Assembly (NCBI GenBank): GCA_003134695.1
Contig: PLCB01000026.1
Coordinates: 134,045 to 198,044, forward strand
Source: Candidatus Zemynaea palustris
GTDB lineage: Bacteria; Vulcanimicrobiota; Vulcanimicrobiia; Vulcanimicrobiales; Vulcanimicrobiaceae
Reading direction: 5' to 3'
Length of the DNA stretch: 64,000 nt
In this document: piece after piece, positions 43,836-52,674 of the stretch
Layout of the letters: each line of letters starts with the position of its first letter
Position numbering within the stretch: position 1 is the stretch's first letter
The notes under the pieces: model-generated
The model's input: the letters and a program-made list of their open reading frames with translations, nothing else
What the model was told of the DNA's origin: nothing
Databases searched by the model: none
Translations under genes and position numbers: made by a program

Positions 43836-45532
43836 ACTCGGTCGGCGAGTAACGCCTCGGGCAACATCGCATACGCGGCGACGAGGTCGCCGCGGCCTTT
43901 GACGCGCGCCGCGATGCGGTGGAAGCGTCCAACCGGCTGCGCGGCCTGGTAGGTCGCTTCGTCGAGGTAGACCGCGCCGGCCGGCGCGGCGCTCTGCAAG
44001 CCTTGCGCGAGGTTGACGGCATCGCCGATGACGGTGTAATCCATACGCTGCCGGCTGCCGAAGTGTCCGGCGACGACGACGCCGCTGGCGAGGCCAATCG
44101 AGATCGCGAGCGGATCGCTCAGGCGCGCCTTGAGTCCGTCTCGCATCGCTTCGTGTAAGAAGAGCGCGGCGGCGACCGCGCGCTTCGCGTCGTCCTGACG
44201 CGGCCGCGGCGGCCCGAACACCGCCATCAAGCCGTCGCCGTAGAATTTGTCGAGCAAACCCTCATGCTCGAAGATGATGCGCACCGCTTCTTCGAAGTAC
44301 GTGTTGAGTATTTCGGCGACGCGCTCGGGTTCGAGCGTCGCCGCGAGCGACGTAAAGCCCCGCACGTCGGCGAAGAGCATGGTCGCAAGATACCGTTCGC
44401 CGCCGAGCCGAACCGAAGCCGGATCCTCGACCAGCGACTGCAGAACGTGGGGCGCGAGATAGCGCGAAAACGACTCCTGGATCGCGCTCTTGTGAGCCAG
44501 CTCGGCGGCGTGCGCCTCCTCCAGTCGTCGCTGCTCGGTCACGTCGGTGATCACTACCGCGACGGCTCGTTCCTCGAGCGTGTCGAGGGGCGTGAAGCGC
44601 AGCTGCATCGTCAATTCGGCGCCGTCGAGCCGGCGCGCCTCGACCTCGGCGCGCAACAGGACGCCACCACTCGAATAATAGGTCTCGATCAATTCCGGAA
44701 AATCAGGAATGTATCTCGCCAGGGTCGCAGCGCTTTCGCCGATCACCTTCTCGGACGTGACGCCGAACGTCGCTTCGGCGGCGTGATTGAAGCTCGTGAT
44801 CTGTTGCTTGCCGTCGAACGTGATGACCCCGTTGGCGATCGCCTCGAGCAGGTGGTCTTGGAAGATCTGAAGGTCGGCGATGCGTTGCGCACGTTGATGC
44901 TCTTCTTCGAAGTGGCGCGCGTTTTCGACCGCCGACGCCGCGTGGTGCGCGAACGACGTCAGCAATTCGCGGTCCGCAGGCGTGAAGAGTCCCGGTTTCA
45001 CGCGCGAGTCGAGGTAGATCACGCCGAGCACGCGATCGCGATGGCGCAAGGGGACGCAGGCGATCGAGCGGATGTGCAGTGCGATCACCGAGCGCTGCGC
45101 GCTCCACTGTGGATCGCTTTGCGCATCGGTCGTGAAGACCGGCTCGGCCGTCGTGAAAACGGACTCGACGAGCGTCTTCGGAAGTGCGTCGGGGTTGAGC
45201 ATCGCTTCAAACGAGAACAGGTTGTGCACCGCGACGATGTGACGCTCTTCGCCGAGCATGAGGAACCCGCGTTCGGCACCGACCAGCTCGACGGCCAGTT
45301 CGAGCGCGTCGCGCAGCACCGCGTCGACCTCGAGCGACGAATTGACGATCTGGGCGGCGCGCGTGAGACGCTTGATCTTCGCGAACTCGGCGGCGTCCAC
45401 GTGCGCCGCGATCGTTGCCAGCGCCTCGGCGCCGCGCGGATCGTCGCGCAACGCCGGAAGTGCTGCGAGCGCCGCTAGGGCGTCGGAGACGACGTCATTC
45501 GAGTTGGGTTCTTCACGCTTGCCGGCTCTCAC
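43832..45532 (-). CDS. GAF-PAS class III adenylate/guanylate cyclase
   Basis: A cytosolic signalling protein of about 566 residues. An N-terminal GAF domain (residues about 60-215: [36 protein letters not shown]) is followed by a PAS domain ([30 protein letters not shown]) and a class III cyclase domain ([60 protein letters not shown]). Both metal-binding aspartates are present; cAMP is the likelier product. The GTG at 45532 is the preferred start; the frame stays open to 45691. No ligand is evident for GAF or PAS. Confidence 0.87.
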   Translation of the reverse strand: MRAGKREEPNSNDVVSDALAALAALPALRDDPRGAEALATIAAHVDAAEFAKIKRLTRAAQIVNSSLEVDAVLRDALELAVELVGAERGFLMLGEERHIVAVHNLFSFEAMLNPDALPKTLVESVFTTAEPVFTTDAQSDPQWSAQRSVIALHIRSIACVPLRHRDRVLGVIYLDSRVKPGLFTPADRELLTSFAHHAASAVENARHFEEEHQRAQRIADLQIFQDHLLEAIANGVITFDGKQQITSFNHAAEATFGVTSEKVIGESAATLARYIPDFPELIETYYSSGGVLLRAEVEARRLDGAELTMQLRFTPLDTLEERAVAVVITDVTEQRRLEEAHAAELAHKSAIQESFSRYLAPHVLQSLVEDPASVRLGGERYLATMLFADVRGFTSLAATLEPERVAEILNTYFEEAVRIIFEHEGLLDKFYGDGLMAVFGPPRPRQDDAKRAVAAALFLHEAMRDGLKARLSDPLAISIGLASGVVVAGHFGSRQRMDYTVIGDAVNLAQGLQSAAPAGAVYLDEATYQAAQPVGRFHRIAARVKGRGDLVAAYAMLPEALLADRV

Positions 45533-45625
45533 GGAGACGCCAAGGCGAGGACGGCCGTTGCCTTTCCTCGCACGATAAGGTGCTGCAGCATCTACTCCTT
45601 CTGGGTTCGGCAGGAAGCGAGGGGC

Positions 45626-45698
45626 GGTTAACGCGGCGCGTTCACGCCGCGGTAACCTCTCGGCGACGGCCCGGTCATCTGGGTGAGGCAAACTCGAG
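45626..45698 (+). promoter_or_regulatory. Upstream motif of flagellar-type block 1
   Basis: A dyad (GGTTA-A-CGCGGCG / CGCCGCG-G-TAACC, 45626-45657) ends in TAAC at 45653. ACTCGAG follows at 45692-45698, just before the first ATG. The TAAC-to-ACTC distance is 39 bases, identical to that upstream of fliQ and two more than upstream of block 2. Confidence 0.45.
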
Positions 45699-45700
45699 GG

Positions 45701-45919
45701 ATGAACGTCCTCCCAGCCGACCTCAGCTCCGCGGCGCTGGGCGCCCGCGACCGCCTGGGCGGCCTCGCCCGGCGAGCAGCTTCCGCTGCGCTGCAGCCGA
45801 ATGACGGCGCCGGCTCGGCGGCCGCGATGGGCGCGGCCGCGCGCGCCGCCATCTTCGCCGACGCGCTGCTCGGCGCAATCCGTGCTCGCCTCGAGGAAGT
45901 GCGCGCGGCCACAAAATGA
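45701..45919 (+). CDS. Short FlgB-position protein (reduced rod protein?)
   Basis: A 72-residue alanine-rich helical protein that opens the flagellar-type cluster. It lies where flgB normally precedes flgC and fliE. The C-terminal helix (AAMGAAARAAIFADALLGAIRARLEEVRAA) resembles the last helix of FlgB, but the N-terminal half is much shorter than in the usual 110-140-residue protein and the rod consensus is not visible. Its stop overlaps the FlgC ATG (ATGA). The call rests mostly on position. Confidence 0.4.
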   Translation: MNVLPADLSSAALGARDRLGGLARRAASAALQPNDGAGSAAAMGAAARAAIFADALLGAIRARLEEVRAATK

Positions 45920-46320
45920 ACGGCCTTACCGAATTCGATGTTCTGAGCGCCGCCGCCGCGGGGATGGAAGCGCAGCGCGCCGCGCTCGACGTCGCGGCGC
46001 GCAACGTCGCCGCCGCCGAAGCGACCGCCCAAGGCGGCTCGTTCGAGCGCCTCGTACCGCGCTTCGCGCTTGCCCCGTCACCCAGCGCCGACGACGGCGA
46101 TATGGCACTCGAAGACGGCGCCGATGCGCTCTTCGCGAGTTTCGAAACGCCGGCGCCCGTGCGTTTCCTCGGAACCGAAGTTCAGCGCGGCGTCGACGTC
46201 GACGCGGTAACCGAGATGGTCGCCGTGTTGAACGCGCAGCGAGCCTTCGAGGCGAACGCGTCGGTCTTCGACCTCGGGAAGCGGCTCGCGGAGCGAACGA
46301 TCGAGGTCGGAAGATCGTGA
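45916..46320 (+). CDS. flgC: Flagellar-type rod protein FlgC
   Basis: A 134-residue rod protein. The N-terminal helix (FDVLSAAAAGMEAQRAALDVAARNVAAAEATA) and the C-terminal helix (DAVTEMVAVLNAQRAFEANASVFDLGKRLAERTIEVGRS) are the paired coiled-coil elements of FlgC; EMV..L.AQRAFEAN is the family signature. The middle is short. It would form part of the proximal rod on the MS ring. Start and stop both overlap neighbours, so the block is one translational unit. Confidence 0.82.
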   Translation: MNGLTEFDVLSAAAAGMEAQRAALDVAARNVAAAEATAQGGSFERLVPRFALAPSPSADDGDMALEDGADALFASFETPAPVRFLGTEVQRGVDVDAVTEMVAVLNAQRAFEANASVFDLGKRLAERTIEVGRS

Positions 46321-46598
46321 CGGTCGCACCGTTCGTCCCAGACGCCCCACTCGGAAGGATGCTCGAACCGGGCGCCCCCTCGGAAAGTTTTGGCGCAGTG
46401 TTCGAACGAGCGCTCGACGGCGCGGGCGCGGCGCTCGCGCGAGCCGAGCGCGCCGAACAGGCATTCATCGGCGGTCGCGGCGGCTTGCAAGAGATGGTCG
46501 TGGAGCGCGCGCAAGCCGACGTTCTCTTGGCGGTCGCCGGCGCGGCGGCGTCGCGCGCCGTGCAAGCTCTGAACACCATTCTCGGGATGCAGGTTTAG
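46317..46598 (+). CDS. fliE: MS-ring/rod junction protein FliE
   Basis: A 93-residue protein whose second half matches FliE: FGAVFERALDGAGAALARAERAEQAFIGG, then LQEMVVERAQADVLLAVAGAAASRAVQALNTILGMQV, with the closing helix of the family (..AyneIm.MqV). FliE links the FliF ring to the rod and is an early export substrate. The GTG start overlaps the flgC stop and fliF starts immediately after its stop. Confidence 0.85.
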   Translation: MTVAPFVPDAPLGRMLEPGAPSESFGAVFERALDGAGAALARAERAEQAFIGGRGGLQEMVVERAQADVLLAVAGAAASRAVQALNTILGMQV

Positions 46599-48053
46599 AT
46601 GCCGCGGCTGTTCGCACGCTGGCAGTCGCTTGCGCCTCGCACCCGCGTCTTGATCGTTGGCCTCGCGCTCGCGGCGTTCGCCGCGAGCGTCGTCGTCACG
46701 CTTTTGCAACGCGACGCACGCGTCGCCTTGTTCGCAGCGCCGCTGCGACCCGAACAGGTTAGCGAGGTCGTCGAGCGGCTAGCCGAATGGAACGTTCCGT
46801 TTATCGCCGTCGCCGACAACCTCAGAGTCGATGCTCGCCGCCGCAACGAGTTGCTGCTCCGGCTCTCGCTCGCGGGCGTCCCGCACGTGCATCGCACGAG
46901 TTCGAGCGAAACGCTCGCGCGCGTCAATCCGTTGACGCCGCAATCCGTGCTCGACGCTCAAGCGCGCGACGGTCTCGCCGGCGACCTCGCGACGGCGCTG
47001 CGCGGCATCGCGGGCATCGACGACGCGCAAGTGATTATCGCGCCCGGTCGCAGCGCGGCCTTCGCCGACGAATCCTCGTCGCCGCCGAGCGCGTCGGTGC
47101 GGTTGAGACTCAAACCCGGCGCCCAACTCGGCCGTCAAACCATCGACGGTATTCGGCAATTCGTTGCCGACGGCGTTTCGGGGCTGACGCCGGCGCGCGT
47201 CGCGATCCTGGACGATCGCGGGCTTGCGCTCGGCGAAACCCATAGCGCGAACGATGAGGCGTTCACGCTACAGACATCCCTTCAATCGGCGCTCGATCAA
47301 GCCTTCGGCGATGGCGCGACCATCGTTCGCGTGCGACTCGACATCGATCGGCGCAGTCGCGAACTGCGCGACGTACAACGTACGCCGCTCGCGGACAAAC
47401 CGATCGCGAGTGCCTCGCTGGACGAACGCTACGCCGCCGAGAAGAAAAAGTTTTCGCGCGTCCATACGAGCGAGGATCGGGGCAGCGATCTGCGCGAGGA
47501 GAGGACCGAAATTCCGGCAGGCGGCGTTGCGCGCATCTCGGTGGCCGTCGCCGTCGACGCCGAAAGAAAACTCGACCTCGCCGCGATCGGCTCGCTTTCG
47601 AGCGCGACGCTCGGCCTCGTCGAGGGGCGCGACGTCCTGCGCGTCGAGGCCGTTCCGTTCGCGCGCCCGTCGCGAGCCGCGTCGCCCGGCTGGGCCGTCC
47701 TCGGATTCATCGCCGCCTTGGCGCCCGCCGCGTTCTTGACGCTCGTCGCGATCTACGTCGTTCGTTTCGGTGCCGCACCGCTCGCGCGCGTGATCGAGAA
47801 GACGACGCGGCGTATCATGCTGGCGCGCACCTCGCGCGACGTCGCGGGATTTCCACCGGCTAGCGTTCGCGGCGCACTGCGCGACGAACCTCCCCATACC
47901 GCGGCCGCGATCATCAGCGCGTTGCCGGCGGCGACGGCGGCGGCCGTGCTCGATATGTATCCGGCGGAAGAGCGCGCGGCCATCGTCCGGCGGATGCAGC
48001 GCGATGCCGCGCCGATCGTTCCCGATTGCGAGACGTTGCTGCGGCATGGGTGA
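46599..48053 (+). CDS. fliF: MS-ring protein FliF fused to a FliG middle-domain-like C-terminus
   Basis: A 484-residue inner-membrane ring protein. TM1 is at about 17-36. The ring-building motifs include LAGDLATALRGIAGIDDAQVIIAPG and SASVRLRLKPGAQLGRQTIDGIRQFVADGVSGLTPARVAILDDRG. TM2 is at about 363-390. The last 60 residues (about 425-482: GALRDEPPHTAAAIIS...AAAVLDMY...RAAIVRRMQ) are not the usual FliF tail. They align with the FliG middle domain, whose EHPQ motif becomes EPPH. FliG N-terminal and torque domains are absent. The fusion would let FliF contact the FliM-like protein directly. The gene overlaps fliH by eight bases. Confidence 0.85.
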   Translation: MPRLFARWQSLAPRTRVLIVGLALAAFAASVVVTLLQRDARVALFAAPLRPEQVSEVVERLAEWNVPFIAVADNLRVDARRRNELLLRLSLAGVPHVHRTSSSETLARVNPLTPQSVLDAQARDGLAGDLATALRGIAGIDDAQVIIAPGRSAAFADESSSPPSASVRLRLKPGAQLGRQTIDGIRQFVADGVSGLTPARVAILDDRGLALGETHSANDEAFTLQTSLQSALDQAFGDGATIVRVRLDIDRRSRELRDVQRTPLADKPIASASLDERYAAEKKKFSRVHTSEDRGSDLREERTEIPAGGVARISVAVAVDAERKLDLAAIGSLSSATLGLVEGRDVLRVEAVPFARPSRAASPGWAVLGFIAALAPAAFLTLVAIYVVRFGAAPLARVIEKTTRRIMLARTSRDVAGFPPASVRGALRDEPPHTAAAIISALPAATAAAVLDMYPAEERAAIVRRMQRDAAPIVPDCETLLRHG

Positions 48054-48504
48054 GTTCGTCCCGCTCTCGGCGTCGTTGCGCCGGCGCGAAACGCCGGTGG
48101 CACCGCCGCAACCCGAGACGGCTCCGCCCACCGAAGCGGCTTTCGACGATCTCATGACCGAAGTCGCGCTCGCTCGGCTAGCTACACGCGAGGCGTACGA
48201 TCGCGCCGTCCCGCGTTTGCTGGCAGCGCTCGCGCGCGAAGTCCTCGGACGCGAACTCGCGCTCGCCCCGCCAGATCTCGCGCACCTGATCGCGCTCGGC
48301 CGCACGCGCTTCGCGGCGGAAGAGCCGGTCGCGGTGTGGCTTGCGCCCGCCGATGCTCCCCGCGTCGCCGCCGATATCCCGGTGCGCAGCGACCCGGCAT
48401 TGCAGCCGGGCGATCTGGTCCTAGAAGTGCGCGACGGTGAACTCGACGCACGCTTCGCGGTGCGCCTCGCCGGCGCGCTGGCCGGCGCCCTCGAACGCGC
48501 TTGA
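48046..48504 (+). CDS. fliH: FliH/SctL-like regulator of the export ATPase
   Basis: A 152-residue protein. A proline-rich N-terminal third (VAPPQPETAPPTEAA) is followed by a helix and a compact domain (AVPRLLAALAREVLGRELALAPPDLAHLIALGRTRF; LQPGDLVLEVRDGELDARFAVRLAGALAGALERA). The final DLVLEVRDGELDARFAVRL strand-helix pattern is the C-terminal fold of FliH/SctL/V-ATPase E. It should form a stator-like dimer that holds FliI. The position between fliF and fliI agrees. It is shorter than E. coli FliH. Confidence 0.72.
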   Translation: MGEFVPLSASLRRRETPVAPPQPETAPPTEAAFDDLMTEVALARLATREAYDRAVPRLLAALAREVLGRELALAPPDLAHLIALGRTRFAAEEPVAVWLAPADAPRVAADIPVRSDPALQPGDLVLEVRDGELDARFAVRLAGALAGALERA

Positions 48505-49742
48505 GGACGCACGGAATCGGGTCGATCGTTCGAACGATCGGCGATGTCGCGATCGCGTCGCTCCCCGCCGGACGCGTCGGTGACGGCGTGTCGATCGTTT
48601 CGCGGTCACGACGTGTGATCGGCGGGCGGATCGCGGCGGTCGAACGGGGACGCGTCGCGATCGTTCCATTCGGATCGCTGGTGGGTATCGCCGTCGGCGA
48701 CCGAGTCGAGTCGACGCCGGACGCACTTGACTGCGTGCTGGGCTTCGGGCTTCTCGGACGCGCGATCGATCCGAGCGGGCGCGCGCTCGACGGCGGAGGC
48801 ACGATTTGCGGGACGCGCGTCCGCGTCGCGCCAACCGTCTCGTCTCCGGCGCAGCGCCAATCGATCGACGCGATCGCGTGGACGGGCATACGCGCGATCG
48901 ACGGACTGCTTGCTTTCGGCCGCGGCGCCCGCATCGGCATCTTCGGCGCGCCCGGGACCGGGAAAACGTCGTTGCTCGAAATGCTGGCGGCGGGAAGATG
49001 CTTCGATGCGGTCGTCATCGGGCTCGTCGGCGAACGCGGGCGCGAAGCCGAAGCGTGGCTGCGCCGAATCGATCGGCGCTCGACCGTGATCTGCGCGACC
49101 GCCGACCGTTCCGCGGCGGAACGCGTGCGCAGCGCCGAGGTGACGATGGCGCAGGCGTGCTCTTTGCGGGAGCGCGGATTCCACGTTCTGCTGATTCTGG
49201 ACAGTCTGGCGCGCTACGCGGCGGCCTTGCGCGAACGCGCCTCGGCGCTCGGCGAACCGCCCGGGCGCGGCGGCTATCCGGCGAGCGTTTGGTCGGAATT
49301 CGGCCGTTTTCTGGAAAGCGCCGGAAATTATGCGCACGGCTCGGTGACGCTCGTTGCGACCGTCCTCGTCGACGGCGACGAGGAACGCGATCCGGTCTGC
49401 GTCAATGCGCGAGCTGCGCTCGACGGTCATCTCACCCTTTCGCCGTCCCTCGCGCGCGCCGGACGGTTTCCGGCGATCGATGTGCTCGCGAGCACGAGCC
49501 GCACGATGTGCGCCGTCGTCGACGCTCGGCATCGGGACTCCGCCGCCGCCGTTCGGGGCGGGCTGGCGCGTCTCGCAGCGACCGAGGATTTTCGTGCGGC
49601 GGGACTCAGCGACCGCGACGATCCGGAGTTCGCGCGCACGGCCGAAGTCGAGCGAGCGCTCGAAGCGTTCCTTCGGCAGGGGGACCTCGAACGGCCCGAT
49701 GCGACACGAGCCGCGCTACACGGGCTCGCCGCGCTGATGTAG
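48501..49742 (+). CDS. fliI: Flagellar-type export ATPase FliI/SctN
   Basis: A 413-residue F1-beta-like ATPase of type III export. Walker A is GAPGTGKTSLL with Lys155, followed by GLVGERGREAEAWL, Walker B in HVLLILDSLARYAAALRE, and GRGGYPASVWSEFGRFLESAG. It is shorter than typical FliI (about 440-457), mostly at the N-terminus. The TTG start overlaps the fliH stop. It closes the first block; the next gene is an unrelated protease. Confidence 0.93.
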   Translation: MRTHGIGSIVRTIGDVAIASLPAGRVGDGVSIVSRSRRVIGGRIAAVERGRVAIVPFGSLVGIAVGDRVESTPDALDCVLGFGLLGRAIDPSGRALDGGGTICGTRVRVAPTVSSPAQRQSIDAIAWTGIRAIDGLLAFGRGARIGIFGAPGTGKTSLLEMLAAGRCFDAVVIGLVGERGREAEAWLRRIDRRSTVICATADRSAAERVRSAEVTMAQACSLRERGFHVLLILDSLARYAAALRERASALGEPPGRGGYPASVWSEFGRFLESAGNYAHGSVTLVATVLVDGDEERDPVCVNARAALDGHLTLSPSLARAGRFPAIDVLASTSRTMCAVVDARHRDSAAAVRGGLARLAATEDFRAAGLSDRDDPEFARTAEVERALEAFLRQGDLERPDATRAALHGLAALM

Positions 49743-49755
49743 AATCGCGGTGGTG

Positions 49756-51318
49756 ATGCACGTTCTGCGAGCGGCCTTCAACGCGGCGATCGTCGTCGGC
49801 TTGCTCGCCGTCCCGTGCGCGGGGTTGCCGGCGGCCGGGCCGGCGGTCACGCAGTTACTGGCCGGGTATCTTCGCGCGGTCGAAGACCCCGGGGTTGCGC
49901 CCTTCGATCGTTTCGAAGCTCGCGGTTCGGTCGCGGGCGGCGGATTGACCGGCGCCTTTCATACCTGGGAGGACCGCGACCGCGCGCGGGAAGACGAGAA
50001 CCTCGGGCCGCGCCGGGAGACGACGCTGCGGCTCGGCGACCGCGTCTTCTATGCAAACGCCGACGGTAACGTGCGCGAGTTCACCGGCATAATGTTGCGC
50101 CGCGACCGAACCGAGCGTTTCATCGACACGGGAGATTTTGCGAAGGCTCCTGAGCGCTGCGTTGCGCGCGGTCGCGTCGCGATCGACGGACGCAACGCTT
50201 ATGCGCTGGACGTCACCGCTCCGAGCGGAGAGATGCAGACGCTGTACCTCGACGCTCAGACGTACTTGCCGGCCCGCATCGCGTATGACGACGACGACGG
50301 CCGCACGACGATCGATTTCTCCGACTGGCGGACGATCGGCGGGCATCGCTTTCCGTTTCATCTGCTTATTTCCGACGGCGATCGCGAATTCGACGTGACG
50401 CAGACGACCGAAAGCCTCCGCATCGGCGAGCCGATCGACCAGGGGGTTTTCCAACCTCTGGTCGGCCGTTCGATCGAGATGCGGGCGCCGCAAACCATTC
50501 GGCTAACGGCCCGCGACGGCCATCTGTTCGTTCCGGTGACGATCGCGGGGCGGCAGTACAATTTCCTCATCGACTCGGGCGCTCAAAACATCCTCATTGA
50601 CAAACACGTCTCGCACGATCTCGGCCTCGCACCGGTCGGCGCGCTGGAAGCGAGCGGCGCGCAACGCGTCGGCGGATTGCAGATCGCGCATCTGGATGCG
50701 CTCAGCGTCGGCGACGGAACGCTGCACGACCTGGTCGTGACGACGCTCGACCTCGGCCGCTCGACGAGCGGCGCCTTTCCCATCGACGGGATCCTGGGCT
50801 ATCCGTTTTTCGCGGAAGCGACCGTGACGCTCGATGTGGCGCACTCGACGATGACGTTCGGCCCGCCGGGCTCGTTCGTGCCGCCGGGGACGAAGGTCGC
50901 GCTCGAAACCGACCGCGCGTTCCCCGAGGCGCGCTTCCGCATCAACGACGCGCTCGAGGTGCCGTTCCTGGTCGACACCGGCAACGCCGGCGAGATTCTT
51001 CTTTATAAGCCGTTCGTCGATCGTCATCCAAGCATCGTTCCGCCCAGCGTCACCGCGACGCGGCGCGCCTACGGCATCGGCGGGGCGACGTCCTCGTACT
51101 CGAGTTCGCTCGATCGGATCGACCTCGCCGACTTCACCATCTACCACGCCCAAGCCGAGGTGATGCTGGCCACTCGCGGCGCGTTCGCCGACCGCTTCGA
51201 CGCAGGCAACGTCGGGCTCGGCGTTCTTCGGAATTTCGTCGTCACGTTCGACGAGAGCGCGAATGCGCTCTACCTCGAGCGCGGCAGCGATTTCATCGAC
51301 GGCCGCTTGCGGGTGTAA
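49756..51318 (+). CDS. Exported two-lobed retropepsin-like aspartyl protease
   Basis: About 520 residues with a signal peptide (AAFNAAIVVGLLAVPCAGLPAAG). Residues about 25-235 form an LolA/outer-membrane lipoprotein-like beta region (RETTLRLGDRVFYANADGN, AYALDVTAPSGEMQTLYLDAQTYLPARIAYDD). Two aspartyl protease half-domains follow: the first with LIDSGAQNILID (Asp273) and the second with LVDTGNAGEILL (Asp407). Two active-site triads in one chain suggest an internal pseudo-dimer. It lies between two flagellar-type blocks on the same strand and could process an exported protein. ATG at 49756 is preferred over GTG at 49750. Confidence 0.82.
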   Translation: MHVLRAAFNAAIVVGLLAVPCAGLPAAGPAVTQLLAGYLRAVEDPGVAPFDRFEARGSVAGGGLTGAFHTWEDRDRAREDENLGPRRETTLRLGDRVFYANADGNVREFTGIMLRRDRTERFIDTGDFAKAPERCVARGRVAIDGRNAYALDVTAPSGEMQTLYLDAQTYLPARIAYDDDDGRTTIDFSDWRTIGGHRFPFHLLISDGDREFDVTQTTESLRIGEPIDQGVFQPLVGRSIEMRAPQTIRLTARDGHLFVPVTIAGRQYNFLIDSGAQNILIDKHVSHDLGLAPVGALEASGAQRVGGLQIAHLDALSVGDGTLHDLVVTTLDLGRSTSGAFPIDGILGYPFFAEATVTLDVAHSTMTFGPPGSFVPPGTKVALETDRAFPEARFRINDALEVPFLVDTGNAGEILLYKPFVDRHPSIVPPSVTATRRAYGIGGATSSYSSSLDRIDLADFTIYHAQAEVMLATRGAFADRFDAGNVGLGVLRNFVVTFDESANALYLERGSDFIDGRLRV

Positions 51319-51341
51319 GCCCGCCGCAATTCATGCCGGCG

Positions 51342-51382
51342 TAACATCGCGGTCATTCTCCGGGCACGTGCGGGCGGTACTC
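51342..51382 (+). promoter_or_regulatory. Upstream motif of flagellar-type block 2
   Basis: GTAAC (TAAC at 51342-51345) and GGTACTC (ACTC at 51379-51382) are 37 bases apart and precede the ATG at 51410. A short dyad (CGCCG / CGGCG) adjoins the TAAC. CGGTCAT between them also occurs upstream of block 1. Confidence 0.35.
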
Positions 51383-51409
51383 TTGGGGCACAACCTGTGA
51401 GGGAACCAC

Positions 51410-51961
51410 ATGAACTCGATCGCCGTGATCCGCGCGCGCCTACCCTACGTCGACCGTCGCGCCCTTTCGGAAGCCTGGTTTTCCGCGTTGCACTTGGCTT
51501 GCGGACCGATTACAAACGCTCGGCGCTCTCAAGGGCAAATATCCCAAAATTCCTTCCCTTCTCGCGTCGAAATTCTCGCGAGTGGCCGCTTGATGGCCGT
51601 GCGAGGCGGCGCGACGTTGCCGACGCGGGCGCCTGCGCCGAGCGCAGGCCGGAGGCCGGAGCGACAAAGCAGTTTCGAGGCGGCACGAGTTCCACGGATG
51701 GAACGAGTCCGCCGTCCCGGCGGAGGCAATGTTCGCGCCGCCGAAGCATGGCGGTCTCAAGAGACGCGCGCAAATTTCGGCATCGATCTCCCCGGCGGCG
51801 GCCGCGTACAGATTCTGCTGCGGCGCGATGGACGAACGTTGCTCGTCCTCGCCCTGTGCAGCACACGGCACGTCGAATTCGTGCGGCGTGCGCTGGCTGG
51901 CGCCGATCTGCACTTGCGGTTGCGCGGCGAAAGAGTTTCTTCGTCGGTGCGTGCGCTGTGA
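51410..51961 (+). CDS. Unknown protein at FliK position; C-terminus weakly FliK-like
   Basis: A 183-residue protein opening the second block. The first 120 residues are basic and low in order. The last 60 (FGIDLPGGGRVQILLRRDGRTLLVLALCSTRHVEFVRRALAGADLHLRLRGERVSS) follow the strand-strand-helix-strand pattern of the FliK/SctP C-terminal substrate-specificity switch domain. That domain normally reads ruler length and acts on FlhB, which is encoded at 57.8 kb. The similarity is weak and no other motif helps. The ATG follows GAGGGAACC. The stop overlaps the FlgG-like start. Confidence 0.4.
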   Translation: MNSIAVIRARLPYVDRRALSEAWFSALHLACGPITNARRSQGQISQNSFPSRVEILASGRLMAVRGGATLPTRAPAPSAGRRPERQSSFEAARVPRMERVRRPGGGNVRAAEAWRSQETRANFGIDLPGGGRVQILLRRDGRTLLVLALCSTRHVEFVRRALAGADLHLRLRGERVSSSVRAL

Positions 51962-52674
51962 TCTCGCAAATCGCCGATGCCGTCGCGCGCGTCGAAGCGC
52001 GCGCGCAGGAGGTCCAACATCTCTTTGAGGGCGGTTTCGAACCGGACGACGCGCGTTCGGTGCGACGCGCGACGACAACGTTACCATCGCTCGATCCGCT
52101 CAGCGTCGCCGCGCCGGACGGGGCGTACTTCGTCGCTCTCGACGAACGCGGCCGTTCGATCTTCACGCGCGACGGCGTTTTCTCGTTCGCCGACGGAACG
52201 CTCCGCGGCCGCGACGGCTTGCCCGTCCTCGGTTTCCGCGACGACGCGGGGAAGCCCGCACCGCTGCGGGCCGATCCGCTCGACGTCGCGCTCGGCCGTG
52301 TCGCGGGCGCGCGTCTCGAACGCGACGGCTCGCTGACCTACGAACGCAGCCTCGTCGATCCGCGCAGCGGCGAGCGGCGTGTCGAACGCGTCGTCGTCGG
52401 CCGCGTCGCGCTCGGGCGTTTTTCGGCGGGAACGCAGCCGCTGCGTCGCGATCCGACGCACGTCGTCGCTCCTTCGGGAGTCCAACCGATGCTGGGGCGC
52501 GCCGGCGACAATGCGTTCGGATCGCTGACGACGTTCGCGCGCGACCTTGGCCGGCTGGATCCGCTCGCCGGCCTTGACCGGTTGGAAGAAGCCTATCTGT
52601 CGTTCGAGGCGATTCGCGCCGCCGGCGCAGCGCATGGCGGTCTCGAGCGGACCGCCCTGGATCTCGTCAAGTGA
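51958..52674 (+). CDS. FlgF/FlgG-type rod protein
   Basis: A 238-residue distal-rod-like protein. The central beta region is diagnostic: DGAYFVALDERGRSIFTRDGVFSFADGTLRGRDGLPVLGF corresponds to the FlgG/FlgF block (F.v....g..yTRdG.F..d..G.lv...G.pVlG). The terminal helices are short (ISQIADAVARVEARAQEVQHLF; DRLEEAYLSFEAIRAAGAAHGGLERTALDLVK), and the usual N-terminal rod motif is lost. Whether it is FlgF or FlgG cannot be decided. The GTG start overlaps the preceding stop and the next gene's GTG overlaps its stop. Confidence 0.75.
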   Translation: MISQIADAVARVEARAQEVQHLFEGGFEPDDARSVRRATTTLPSLDPLSVAAPDGAYFVALDERGRSIFTRDGVFSFADGTLRGRDGLPVLGFRDDAGKPAPLRADPLDVALGRVAGARLERDGSLTYERSLVDPRSGERRVERVVVGRVALGRFSAGTQPLRRDPTHVVAPSGVQPMLGRAGDNAFGSLTTFARDLGRLDPLAGLDRLEEAYLSFEAIRAAGAAHGGLERTALDLVK

